NCBI GenBank assembly: GCA_002471225.1
Contig: DKPO01000004.1
Location: 1 to 20,786 of the forward strand
Direction: 5' to 3'
Origin: Porphyromonadaceae bacterium UBA7332
Lineage (GTDB): Bacteria > Bacteroidota > Bacteroidia > Bacteroidales > UBA7332
Length of the DNA: 20,786 nt
Shown: positions 7,884-15,358 of the stretch, one piece after another
Position numbering within the stretch: the stretch's first letter is position 1
Layout of the letters: each line of letters opens with the position of its first letter
Translations under genes and position numbers: made by a program
Notes under the pieces: generated by a model
The model's input: the letters and a program-made list of their open reading frames with translations, nothing else
Database searches by the model: none
Told to the model about the DNA's origin: nothing

Positions 7884-7915
7884 AAAAAAGGAGGTCTTTC
7901 GACCTCCTTTTTTTT
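7882..7915. terminator. Bidirectional intrinsic terminator between argH and codB
   Basis: GGAGGTC (7890-7896) and GACCTCC (7901-7907) pair around TTTC, flanked by eight A before and eight T after, so the stem can extend to 15 pairs. It serves both converging genes, ending argH rightward and the permease leftward. Confidence 0.93.
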
Positions 7916-7916
7916 A

Positions 7917-9170
7917 TTATTCATTATCGCTTGTCTTAATAAATTTCGACAACAACCAGTAACTAAACATAGACACCAGAACACTGTTTAAAGAAGCAAT
8001 TCCCGGCAGTGTAAAACTAGCCAAAGCTCCAAGTCCCCATGCTATGATTGCACTCCATCGGATAGAACAAAACTTATGTTTATCCATATTCAGATACTGA
8101 CGTTTATGAACCAGGAAGAAATCTGCCAAAAGAACCCCTCCGACTGATGGTATCAAAATATTCAGGAAGTTAAGCCATTCTACAAAGTTGTTATACAGGA
8201 AATAAGAAAGCCCGGTACCGATTACGCCATTAATCAGCACAAAAACTTTTTTAGGCATCTTCGTTATATTTGCAAATCCTAACCCCGATCCGTAAATTGC
8301 ATTATCATTCGTAGTCCAGATATTCAAACCCAAAACAATAATGGCCCAAACGATCATTCCTTGTTTAAGCATTACATCCGAAATATCTGATTGCTGGTAG
8401 AAAGCGGCTCCGACAGCTCCAAAGAAAAACATTAGCGAGTTCCCGATAAAAAAAGCCATTACCGTTGTTGAAACTGATATTTTAGGCGTTTTAGCAAATC
8501 GTGTAAAGTCAGGAGTCAAACTACCGCCACTAATAAAGGATGCAATACAAATACCAATTGCCGTAGTGAATGACATCGATTCTGTCGGAATTATATCGAA
8601 CCACGCACTGATTCCGCCAAAATCCGTAAAAGCTCTATTTACAGAAACTGATCCCAAAATAGCAATCGCAGGAACAGCAATCGCACTTAATATAGTCAAG
8701 GCTTTAATCCCGAACCAGGCTGTTGCAGTCATTAATAAACCAGAAGCCCAAATAAGCACCCAAAGCGGAACTTCGGGCAATACTTTCTGAACAGGAATGG
8801 CAAACATCGCCACTCCAACTCCAAACCAGCCGACTTGTGTAAACCCTAAAAGGAAAGAAGGCAGATAAGAACCTTTTTGTCCAAAGGAATAATGCGCCAA
8901 CAGATGTGTGGACAGACCTGTTTTTGCTGCTACGTAAGCTAAAGACCCTGTATATAAACCCAGTAATAAATTACCTATTAAAACGGATAGCAGAAACATG
9001 GGAGCCGTTAAAGCTGTACCTAAACGACCGCCGGCCCACATACTTGCCGAAAAGAAAGAAAAACCAAGCATAATCACCAACATAGTCCAGAAACCTCTGC
9101 GACTGTGAAGTGCGACATGCGTAAACTCATATTCCCCTGAAGTCTTTTGCTCTTTAACCTGTGTGTTCAT
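7917..9170 (-). CDS. codB: Cytosine permease, NCS1 family (CodB type)
   Basis: A 417-residue inner-membrane transporter that should import cytosine by cation symport. Its length nearly equals Escherichia coli CodB (419) as I recall it, and several stretches appear shared: FFSASMW, LIGNLLLG, TQVGWFGVGVAMFAIPV, and GLNIWTTNDNA followed by GLGFANIT. About twelve hydrophobic segments are visible, with a short hydrophilic N-terminus. Resemblance to CodB is closer than to the thiamine-precursor or hydantoin members of NCS1, so cytosine is the likeliest substrate, though a related base is possible. It starts 9 bases after the PRTase-like gene ends, so the two form an operon. No cytosine deaminase gene (codA) is in the window, which is unusual for a codB locus. 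Confidence 0.92.
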   Translation of the reverse strand: MNTQVKEQKTSGEYEFTHVALHSRRGFWTMLVIMLGFSFFSASMWAGGRLGTALTAPMFLLSVLIGNLLLGLYTGSLAYVAAKTGLSTHLLAHYSFGQKGSYLPSFLLGFTQVGWFGVGVAMFAIPVQKVLPEVPLWVLIWASGLLMTATAWFGIKALTILSAIAVPAIAILGSVSVNRAFTDFGGISAWFDIIPTESMSFTTAIGICIASFISGGSLTPDFTRFAKTPKISVSTTVMAFFIGNSLMFFFGAVGAAFYQQSDISDVMLKQGMIVWAIIVLGLNIWTTNDNAIYGSGLGFANITKMPKKVFVLINGVIGTGLSYFLYNNFVEWLNFLNILIPSVGGVLLADFFLVHKRQYLNMDKHKFCSIRWSAIIAWGLGALASFTLPGIASLNSVLVSMFSYWLLSKFIKTSDNE

Positions 9171-9179
9171 ATTGTTTGA

Positions 9180-10169
9180 TTAGATGTATTTTTCAAAAAA
9201 GTCAACCTGACTTTGCGCCATTAATACTAAGTTTTCGTCAGCAAAGCGATCTGATTCCAGGAAAGGAGTTCTTTCTTCAACCAACATTTTGAAATTCATC
9301 CCATTTTTAGCCAGCTCAAGTACTTCTTTCCAGTAATCACATAAATCTTCGGCATATTCCGGCACTAAGAAGGCACGTGATCCTGCATCATAAATTGTAC
9401 ATCTCTCTAAAGGATAATAGGGTGATTCGTATTGCGATTCGATAAATTCGGGAGCCATAAGTGCATCTCTCTTAATCAAATCTGTTCCCGTTATTTTAAT
9501 ATGTAAAGGTGTTTCGGCAGTAGGCACAACAAAACAACCTTCAATATATATCAGCGATATCCCCTCAAAGTCGGGACAGATCTGAGATAAACGTTGTCCT
9601 GCTTTCTCAAGAATTTCTTCTGTACGAATGCCCCCGATAGTAAAAAAAGTCATATTCCGGATCTGTGATTCAGAACGGATCACTTCATCAATCAGGATTT
9701 CCAATCCATGTTCCAGGCTGGTTCCCGTAGCAACGACATCTCCGAAAACAATACTTGAAATAGGTTTCAGATAAAGCTTATGGTAGTCTCCTTCAACAAT
9801 CTCCCATTCATCCGGATTATTTTCACAACGTCTGCGTTGCGCACTTATAAAAGAAGAAGAATGAGCGTTCCAGTTAAAAGCATCAGCCAAAGAATCCCTT
9901 AACCCGAAATTTAACCCTCCACGAAGAATATTAAAAACAATCGTTTCAGTCTCATTCAGAATTAAAGCAGCATCATTAACCAGACTCTTCAAAGCAAACT
10001 CACATCCTTTTTGCAATTTGCGGGTATATTCCATTCCGAGCACACGCGGATTATTACAGATTGCACGTGTTTCAGGTGTTGTTAAAATATATCTGTCAAC
10101 TTTTCCACCGATCTGCCCATTGATTTTATACAAAGCAGATGTATCTTTTTTCGAAATTAACTGAAGCAT
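9180..10169 (-). CDS. Phosphoribosyltransferase-like protein linked to codB
   Basis: This 329-residue cytoplasmic protein carries PRTase-fold hallmarks: FNILRGGLNFGLR near 79-91, resembling the ILRAGL segment of uracil phosphoribosyltransferases, and a PRPP-loop-like SIVFGDVVATGTS at 139-151. In that loop the first of the usual two acidic residues is Gly143 and only Asp144 remains. It is about 120 residues longer than a typical uracil PRTase, and the C-terminal part (about 225-329) is not a domain I recognise. ATG 10169 is chosen because the longer frame from 10211 adds 14 unconvincing residues reaching into the leader. Encoded just upstream of codB, it probably handles the imported base or a nucleotide made from it, as an enzyme or possibly a sensor. 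The exact reaction is unknown; PRTase membership is well supported. Confidence 0.82.
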   Translation of the reverse strand: MLQLISKKDTSALYKINGQIGGKVDRYILTTPETRAICNNPRVLGMEYTRKLQKGCEFALKSLVNDAALILNETETIVFNILRGGLNFGLRDSLADAFNWNAHSSSFISAQRRRCENNPDEWEIVEGDYHKLYLKPISSIVFGDVVATGTSLEHGLEILIDEVIRSESQIRNMTFFTIGGIRTEEILEKAGQRLSQICPDFEGISLIYIEGCFVVPTAETPLHIKITGTDLIKRDALMAPEFIESQYESPYYPLERCTIYDAGSRAFLVPEYAEDLCDYWKEVLELAKNGMNFKMLVEERTPFLESDRFADENLVLMAQSQVDFFEKYI

Positions 10170-10225
10170 ATTATTTTGTTTTTGATTTGTTAAAACGGAA
10201 TGCGGACACAAAAGAACGGCTTATG

Positions 10226-10267
10226 AAAAAAGGGAGAAAGATAACCGTAGCCATCTTTCTCCCTTTT
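10226..10267 (-). terminator. Leader terminator hairpin, candidate attenuator of the PRTase-codB operon
   Basis: Bases 10228-10242 and 10253-10267 form a perfect 15-bp inverted repeat with a 10-base loop. On the minus strand the hairpin runs directly into six T, the shape of an intrinsic terminator. It lies between the predicted operon promoter (10322-10353) and the PRTase ATG (10169), 57 bases before that start. The flanking genes diverge here, so no gene ends at this point. A terminator inside a leader suggests conditional termination. Confidence 0.7.
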
Positions 10268-10272
10268 CTAAA

Positions 10273-10318
10273 CCCGATCTATATATGTTTCATCATATTT
10301 TCATTTCTGATTATCGGG
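10273..10318 (-). promoter_or_regulatory. Upstream leader stem of the PRTase-codB operon
   Basis: CCCGAT (10273-10278) and ATCGGG (10313-10318) can close a stem at the very start of the predicted leader. It encloses a small ATATG/CATAT hairpin (10283-10287 with 10294-10298) and two tiny reading frames (MKI and MMKHI). The stem lies 5 bases before the terminator hairpin, so it is placed where a sensing or leader-peptide element would act. I do not recognise it as a known riboswitch class. Confidence 0.4.
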
Positions 10319-10321
10319 ATA

Positions 10322-10353
10322 CAAATGTACACAGAAGCGTCGGATTAATAAAA
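10322..10353 (-). promoter_or_regulatory. Promoter of the PRTase-codB operon
   Basis: On the minus strand TACATTTG (10322-10329) matches TAnnTTTG exactly, with a weaker TTTT at 10350-10353 after a 20-base spacer. The transcript would start near 10317 and carry a leader of about 150 bases before the ATG at 10169. Confidence 0.55.
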
Positions 10354-10460
10354 TCCTTTACAAGCTCTTTGCCTCTTTTATGAATCATTCAGACAATAGC
10401 AAAAATCTCTTCTATATCTATATATAAAGGTTTAAACTGACGCTTTAGTTCAAGATTAAC

Positions 10461-10499
10461 TGTTAAATATCAAGTGTTTAACAACATTGTTTACAAACA
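10461..10499. promoter_or_regulatory. Cluster of small dyads upstream of the EF-G paralogue
   Basis: The 422-base gap between the PRTase-like gene and the EF-G paralogue carries the structured leader on its left and this dyad cluster on its right. TGTTAA (10461-10466) faces TTAACA (10478-10483); TGTTTAACA (10475-10483) is itself palindromic; TGTTTACAAACA (10488-10499) is a perfect 12-base palindrome. They lie 90-130 bases before the EF-G start, where an activator could bind. The region is AT-rich, so some symmetry is expected by chance. Confidence 0.35.
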
Positions 10500-10510
10500 C
10501 GGTGAATAAA

Positions 10511-10540
10511 TTAGGATACTATTAATTTTTCTCTATTTTG
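10511..10540 (+). promoter_or_regulatory. Weak promoter candidate for the EF-G paralogue
   Basis: TATTTTG at 10534-10540 resembles TAnnTTTG but is one base short, and TTAG at 10511-10514 is a poor -33. A degenerate promoter would fit a gene that needs an activator. The predicted start near 10547 leaves about 45 bases of leader. Confidence 0.3.
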
Positions 10541-10591
10541 GTACCGAATTATTCCTACAATTGATTTTTTAACGCTTAATACATCAATGTC

Positions 10592-12748
10592 ATGAAAATT
10601 TATCAATCTAATGAAATTAAGAACATCTCTATTATAGGGGGTTCTGGCGCGGGGAAAACAACGTTGGCCGAATGCATGCTCTACGAGGCGGGTATCATTA
10701 AACGCAGAGGTTCAGTTGCTTCGAAAAACACTGTCAGTGATTATTTCCCCGTAGAGCAAGAGTATGGATATTCTGTTTTCTCAACAGTATTTCAGGTTGA
10801 ATGGATGGGACGAAAATTGAATTTCATTGATTGTCCCGGATCTGACGATTTCGTCGGAGGTACAATAACTGCTTTACATGTAACGGATACAGCTCTACTG
10901 ATGCTGGATGCCGAATATGGTGTGGAAGTAGGTACACAAAATAAATTTCGCTATACCGAAAAACTGAATAAACCTGTTGTTTTCGTAGTAAATCAGCTTG
11001 ATGCTGAAAAAGCTGACTATGAAAATGTACTTGAACAACTAAAAGAATCTTATGGTCCAAAAGTTGTACCTGTCCAATATCCTTTATCCAGCGGTCCCGG
11101 ATTCAATGCTCTCATTGATGTATTAACTATGAAAATGTATACGTGGAAACCGGAAGGCGGAGTTCCTCAAGTAACGGATATCCCGGATAGCGAAAAAGAA
11201 AAAGCTGAAGAATGGCATCAGAAACTCGTCGAAGCTGCTGCAGAAAATGACGAAGCTTTAATGGAGAAATTCTTTGATCAGGGTAATCTTACAGAAGATG
11301 AGATGCGCGAAGGTATCCACTTGGGTATGATTGCCAGAAGTATATACCCGGTATTCTGTGTTTCCGCAGGGAAAGATATGGGAGTAAGAAGACTTATGGA
11401 GTTTCTGGGAAATGTCGTTCCGCTTGTTGCTGAAATGCCACATGTTACAACCATTAAAGATGAAGACGTATCACCTGACTCAAAAGGTCCTACCAGTGTA
11501 TATGTATTCAAAACTACCGTCGAACCACATATTGGTGAAGTTTCATATTTCAAGGTAATGTCCGGCAAAATAAAAGAAGGAGATGACCTTATTAATATGA
11601 ACCGGGGTACTAAAGAAAGAATATCCCAAATTTACGCTGTGGCTGGTCAGAACCGGGACAAAGTAGAACAGTTAGAAGCCGGCGATATTGGCGTAACTGT
11701 GAAACTTAAAGACACACGTACAGGAAATACGTTAAATGCCAAAGGTTGCGATTATATTTTTGATTTTATAAAATATCCCGAACCTAAATACAGAAGAGCT
11801 ATTAAACCTCTGAATGAGGCGGAAGCAGAAAGACTAAGTGAATTACTTACCAGAGTTCACGAAGAAGATCCGACAATTCTTGTTGAGCAATCCAAAGAAT
11901 TGAAACAGACAATCGTTCATGGTCAGGGTGAATTCCATTTAAGAACGATTAAATGGCGTCTGGATAAGAACGATAAAATGCAAATCGAATATCTTGAACC
12001 TAAAATACCATACAGAGAGACTATAACTAAAGCTGCGCGTGCAGATTACAGACATAAAAAACAATCCGGAGGTGCAGGGCAGTTCGGAGAAGTTCATATG
12101 ATTGTAGAACCATTCGTTGAAGGTGTCCCTCAATCTGATAATTATAAATTCAACGGACAAGAATATAAAATTACAGCAAGAGATACACAAGTTATTGATC
12201 TGGATTGGGGAGGTAAACTTTTCTTTGTGAACAGTATTGTGGGAGGATCGATTGATTCCAGATTCTTACCTGCTATATTAAAAGGTGTAATGGATCGTCT
12301 TGAACAAGGTCCGCTTACCGGTTCCTATGCCAGAGATGTACGCGTGATTGTCTATGACGGTAAAATGCATCCGGTAGATTCCAATGAAATTTCATTCCGC
12401 CTTGCGGGACGTAATGCCTTCAGTCAGGCATTCAAGACAGCCGGCCCTAAAGTTCTTGAACCTATTTATGATGTAACGGTAATGGTACCTTCTGAAAAAA
12501 TGGGAGATGTAATGAGTGATTTACAAGCACGCCGTGCTATCATCATGGGTATGGACAGTGAAAAAGGTTTTGAGAAGTTAACAGCCAAAGTTCCATTAAA
12601 GGAAATGTCAACTTATTCGACTTCACTTAGCTCAATTACGGGAGGAAGAGCTTCATTTTCGATGAAATTTGCATCGTACGAACTCGTTTCTTCAGATATT
12701 CAAGATAAATTATTAAAAGAGTATGAAGCTCAGCAAGATGCGGACTGA
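10592..12748 (+). CDS. EF-G paralogue with degenerate GTPase motifs (EF-G2 type)
   Basis: A 718-residue protein with all EF-G domains: a GTPase domain (1-280), domain II (about 300-390), and domains III-V to the C-terminus, including GQGEFHL and the domain IV stretch RHKKQSGGAGQFGEV. It should bind the ribosome in the translocase position. The P-loop is GGSGAGKTT (16-24), without the usual AHID lead-in. Switch I has EYGYSV where classic EF-G has ERGITI; G3 is DCPGSDD, replacing the catalytic His of DTPGH with Ser84; G4 is NQLD (134-137) instead of NKMD. These changes predict weak or absent GTP hydrolysis. I recall that a Bacteroides thetaiotaomicron EF-G paralogue lacking GTPase activity supports translation during carbon starvation, and this is probably its counterpart. 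A strong terminator follows. Confidence 0.93.
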   Translation: MKIYQSNEIKNISIIGGSGAGKTTLAECMLYEAGIIKRRGSVASKNTVSDYFPVEQEYGYSVFSTVFQVEWMGRKLNFIDCPGSDDFVGGTITALHVTDTALLMLDAEYGVEVGTQNKFRYTEKLNKPVVFVVNQLDAEKADYENVLEQLKESYGPKVVPVQYPLSSGPGFNALIDVLTMKMYTWKPEGGVPQVTDIPDSEKEKAEEWHQKLVEAAAENDEALMEKFFDQGNLTEDEMREGIHLGMIARSIYPVFCVSAGKDMGVRRLMEFLGNVVPLVAEMPHVTTIKDEDVSPDSKGPTSVYVFKTTVEPHIGEVSYFKVMSGKIKEGDDLINMNRGTKERISQIYAVAGQNRDKVEQLEAGDIGVTVKLKDTRTGNTLNAKGCDYIFDFIKYPEPKYRRAIKPLNEAEAERLSELLTRVHEEDPTILVEQSKELKQTIVHGQGEFHLRTIKWRLDKNDKMQIEYLEPKIPYRETITKAARADYRHKKQSGGAGQFGEVHMIVEPFVEGVPQSDNYKFNGQEYKITARDTQVIDLDWGGKLFFVNSIVGGSIDSRFLPAILKGVMDRLEQGPLTGSYARDVRVIVYDGKMHPVDSNEISFRLAGRNAFSQAFKTAGPKVLEPIYDVTVMVPSEKMGDVMSDLQARRAIIMGMDSEKGFEKLTAKVPLKEMSTYSTSLSSITGGRASFSMKFASYELVSSDIQDKLLKEYEAQQDAD

Positions 12749-12782
12749 TCGGCCTTTTGAGTTTTTCTTCTACTAAAAAAAT

Positions 12783-12816
12783 AAAGCCAATCCAAAAAAA
12801 AGGATTGGCTTTTTTG
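12783..12816 (+). terminator. Intrinsic terminator of the EF-G paralogue
   Basis: AAAGCCAATCC (12783-12793) pairs perfectly with GGATTGGCTTT (12802-12812) around eight A, followed by more T. It begins 34 bases after the stop codon. Its T tract also supplies the -33 box of the next promoter. Confidence 0.93.
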
Positions 12817-12843
12817 GTTTTAACACACAAATTGTTAATTTTG
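12813..12843 (+). promoter_or_regulatory. Promoter of the rprX-rprY operon
   Basis: TTTG (12813-12816), a 19-base spacer, then TAATTTTG (12836-12843) match the Bacteroidetes promoter exactly. Transcription would start near 12850, giving a leader of about 125 bases before the rprX ATG. The -33 box is formed by the tail of the upstream terminator. Confidence 0.7.
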
Positions 12844-12974
12844 CAGAGAATGTTAATGTGAAAGTTTTTTTATTTTAGGTAAACAAAGCAGTTACTTATT
12901 TGTTTATAAAACAAAAGCAAGTATAAATAGAGACTAAAATTATTAAGTTTTCGCGCTGAGAAACTGATTCAAAT

Positions 12975-14531
12975 ATGAGAAAATCAACGATTTGGACTTT
13001 AACCCTGGTCTTGATTGCTACATTTTTAGGCCTTTTAGTATTGCAAATTAATTATTTGGAAGAAATGGTTAAGATGCGCAATGAGCAATTCTCAGAGGCT
13101 GTAAAAAGGAGCTTATATCAAGTAACTCGAAGTCTGGAAACTGAAGAAACGAAACGTTATCTGGAGGAAGATTTGATGAATAATCCGACTCCATTGTATT
13201 ATAGTTACCCGAAAATTAACGAACTTGGAGTCGAAAATAACTCTCTTTCAACAATTCGGGGCGCAAAAAGTAAAAAGATTCTAGAGGCTGAAGCTATTGA
13301 AGAAATTCGGAAAGATTATACGAATGAAAAACCGGAACTGTACTTATCTAAAAGACACGGAAAGAATTCCATTTCTAAAACATCTTCTGAATTACAAAAT
13401 GCTTTAAAGGGCAGATATCTTTATCAAAGAGAAATTCTGGATTATCTAATTCTGGACCAGCTTTCATCAGCCGGAACAAAACCATTAGATGAACGAATTA
13501 ATTTCTATCAGCTTAAAGATTATTTAAGAATAGAACTATTAAATAATGGTCTGAATCTTATATTTGAATTTGCTGTTGTCGATAAGGATAATAAAATAGT
13601 TTACAAAACTTCGGGATATAATCCGAAATCGGATGAAGAAGTTTTTACACGGATTATCTTCCCGAATGATCCTCCGAATAAGTATAGTTATCTGAAGGTT
13701 TACTTCACAAACAAAAAACACTATATTTATGAGTCGATCAGCTTTATGATTCCTTCGTTCATATTCACAGGAGTTCTTCTTTTGACGTTTATTTTTACGA
13801 TTTATTCTGTTGTCAGACAAAAGAAACTTTCTGAGATGCGCAATGATTTCATTAATAATATGACGCATGAGTTTAAGACTCCTGTTTCTACCATATCATT
13901 AGCAGCACAGATGTTAAAAGATCCGGCTGTAATGAAAAGCCCAACGATGTTTCAGCATATATCGGGTGTAATTATTGATGAAACGAAACGACTAAGTTTC
14001 CAGGTCGATAAAGTATTGCAAATGTCTTTATTCGATAAGCAAAAGGCAACATTAAAACTACGCGAAGTGAAACTTAGTGAATTATTGACAAGCGTCGTCA
14101 GTACATTCAAACTGAAGGTTGAACAATTTGGTGGTTCTATCACAATAGATATCAAAACAGATAATGACTTAGTTTATATAGATGAAATGCACTTCACAAA
14201 TGTGATCTTTAATCTGTTAGACAATGCCATTAAATATAGCAAACCCGAAGTGCCTCTAACTTTGAAAGTAACCTTATTAAATGAGGGTGCGGACAAAGTA
14301 CAAGTAACAATTGAGGATAACGGTATTGGTATAAAGAAAGAAAATATTAAAAGAATATTTGAGCGTTTTTACAGAGTTCCAACCGGAAACGTTCATAATG
14401 TAAAAGGCTTCGGACTGGGATTGGCTTATGTTAAGAAGATCATTACCGATCTTAAAGGTACAATCCGTGCTGAAAGCGAATTAGGGTTAGGAACGAAATT
14501 TATAATAACATTATCCACTATAAAACAATAA
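12975..14531 (+). CDS. rprX: Sensor histidine kinase, RprX type
   Basis: A 518-residue inner-membrane kinase expected to autophosphorylate and pass phosphate to the response regulator that follows. It has a short cytoplasmic start, membrane segment 1 (about 6-25), a periplasmic sensor region of about 230 residues without a recognised domain, and membrane segment 2 (about 255-280). The cytoplasmic HisKA domain carries the H-box NNMTHEFKTP with phospho-acceptor His298. The ATPase domain has an N box (FNLLDNAIKYSK, 412-423), G1 (EDNGIGI, 447-453) and G2 (GFGLGLAYVKK, 478-488). Length and organisation fit RprX of Bacteroides fragilis, named for a regulatory pair affecting tetracycline response and outer-membrane protein expression. 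Only two bases separate it from rprY. The inducing signal cannot be inferred. Confidence 0.92.
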   Translation: MRKSTIWTLTLVLIATFLGLLVLQINYLEEMVKMRNEQFSEAVKRSLYQVTRSLETEETKRYLEEDLMNNPTPLYYSYPKINELGVENNSLSTIRGAKSKKILEAEAIEEIRKDYTNEKPELYLSKRHGKNSISKTSSELQNALKGRYLYQREILDYLILDQLSSAGTKPLDERINFYQLKDYLRIELLNNGLNLIFEFAVVDKDNKIVYKTSGYNPKSDEEVFTRIIFPNDPPNKYSYLKVYFTNKKHYIYESISFMIPSFIFTGVLLLTFIFTIYSVVRQKKLSEMRNDFINNMTHEFKTPVSTISLAAQMLKDPAVMKSPTMFQHISGVIIDETKRLSFQVDKVLQMSLFDKQKATLKLREVKLSELLTSVVSTFKLKVEQFGGSITIDIKTDNDLVYIDEMHFTNVIFNLLDNAIKYSKPEVPLTLKVTLLNEGADKVQVTIEDNGIGIKKENIKRIFERFYRVPTGNVHNVKGFGLGLAYVKKIITDLKGTIRAESELGLGTKFIITLSTIKQ

Positions 14532-14533
14532 CT

Positions 14534-15235
14534 ATGGAAGAAAAATTGACCGTATTACTATGCGAAGATGATGAGAATCTTGGCATGTTGTTAAGAGAGT
14601 ATCTTCAAGCAAAAGGCTATGTTGTAGACTTACAACCTGACGGTGAAGCTGGTTTAAGAGCTTTTCAAAAAAACAAATATGATCTTTGTATCTTTGATGT
14701 AATGATGCCGAAAAAAGACGGTTTCACATTAGCACAAGAAATTCGTTCTACAAACTCTGAAATTCCTATCATTTTCTTAACAGCGAAAGCTCTTAAAGAA
14801 GACGTTTTGGAAGGATTCAAAATCGGAGCTGATGATTATATCACTAAACCTTTCAGCATGGAAGAGCTTATTTTCCGTATCGAAGCGATCATTCGCCGCG
14901 TGAAAGGTAAAAAAATGAAGGAAGTTCAATATTACAAAATCGGTAAGTTTACTTTCGATACTCAAAAACAACTTTTGATCATCGGAGAAAAACAAACAAA
15001 ACTTACTACAAAAGAATCAGAACTACTTTGTTTGTTATGCGTTCATATGAACGAAATCCTTGAAAGAAATTACGCATTGAAAACTATCTGGATTGATGAC
15101 AACTATTTCAACGCAAGAAGTATGGATGTTTACATCACTAAACTTCGTAAATTGTTGAAAGATGATCCGGATATCGAAATCATCAATGTTCACGGTAAAG
15201 GTTACAAACTTATTGCTCCTGAAATCGAAGCATAA
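14534..15235 (+). CDS. rprY: OmpR-family response regulator, RprY type
   Basis: A 233-residue cytoplasmic DNA-binding regulator paired with RprX. The receiver domain (about 5-120) has the acidic pocket EDD (11-13), phospho-acceptor Asp55 in IFDVMMPKKDG, Thr83 and Lys105 in TKPFS. The C-terminal winged helix (about 135-230) shows LTTKESELLCLL and the recognition-helix region ARSMDVYITKLRKLLKDD, ending HGKGYKLIAPE. The sequence strongly resembles RprY, for which a role in oxidative-stress or outer-membrane gene control has been described in Bacteroides and Porphyromonas. Its codons look more biased toward a restricted set than those of rprX, hinting at higher expression. The start codon lies two bases after the rprX stop, consistent with translational coupling. 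Two terminators lie just downstream. Confidence 0.94.
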   Translation: MEEKLTVLLCEDDENLGMLLREYLQAKGYVVDLQPDGEAGLRAFQKNKYDLCIFDVMMPKKDGFTLAQEIRSTNSEIPIIFLTAKALKEDVLEGFKIGADDYITKPFSMEELIFRIEAIIRRVKGKKMKEVQYYKIGKFTFDTQKQLLIIGEKQTKLTTKESELLCLLCVHMNEILERNYALKTIWIDDNYFNARSMDVYITKLRKLLKDDPDIEIINVHGKGYKLIAPEIEA

Positions 15236-15241
15236 TAAAAT

Positions 15242-15272
15242 AAAAAAGGAATCTCAGAAAGATTCCTTTTTT
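15242..15272. terminator. Intrinsic terminator of rprXY
   Basis: A 13-bp stem, AAAAAAGGAATCT (15242-15254) with AGATTCCTTTTTT (15260-15272), encloses a five-base loop and is followed by further T. It begins six bases after the rprY stop. Confidence 0.93.
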
Positions 15273-15298
15273 ATTTTTATTCAGATTCATAAAGCATA

Positions 15299-15341
15299 AA
15301 AAAAGGTGAGTCAGTAGAAAAATCTACCACTCACCTTTTTT
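15299..15341. terminator. Second bidirectional terminator, serving the small membrane protein gene
   Basis: AAAAAAGGTGAGT (15299-15311) pairs with ACTCACCTTTTTT (15329-15341), and an inner GTAGA/TCTAC stem extends it. Its A-rich left arm gives a T tract on the minus strand, so it can end the leftward gene stopping at 15359 as well as act as backup for rprXY. Confidence 0.9.
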
Positions 15342-15358
15342 ATGTTTCTTGAACCTGA

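Noticed and set aside
10212..10320. Known purine, preQ1 or TPP riboswitch in the PRTase-codB leader.
   Set aside because: The conserved core sequences of these classes are not present; only stems and a terminator can be supported.
10223..10348. A plus-strand frame of 41 codons with a basic start and hydrophobic body, resembling a tiny membrane protein.
   Set aside because: It lies antisense over the leader hairpins, and its T-rich hydrophobic codons come largely from the hairpin's CTTTCTCCCTTTT arm. No promoter or terminator supports it. It cannot be fully excluded.
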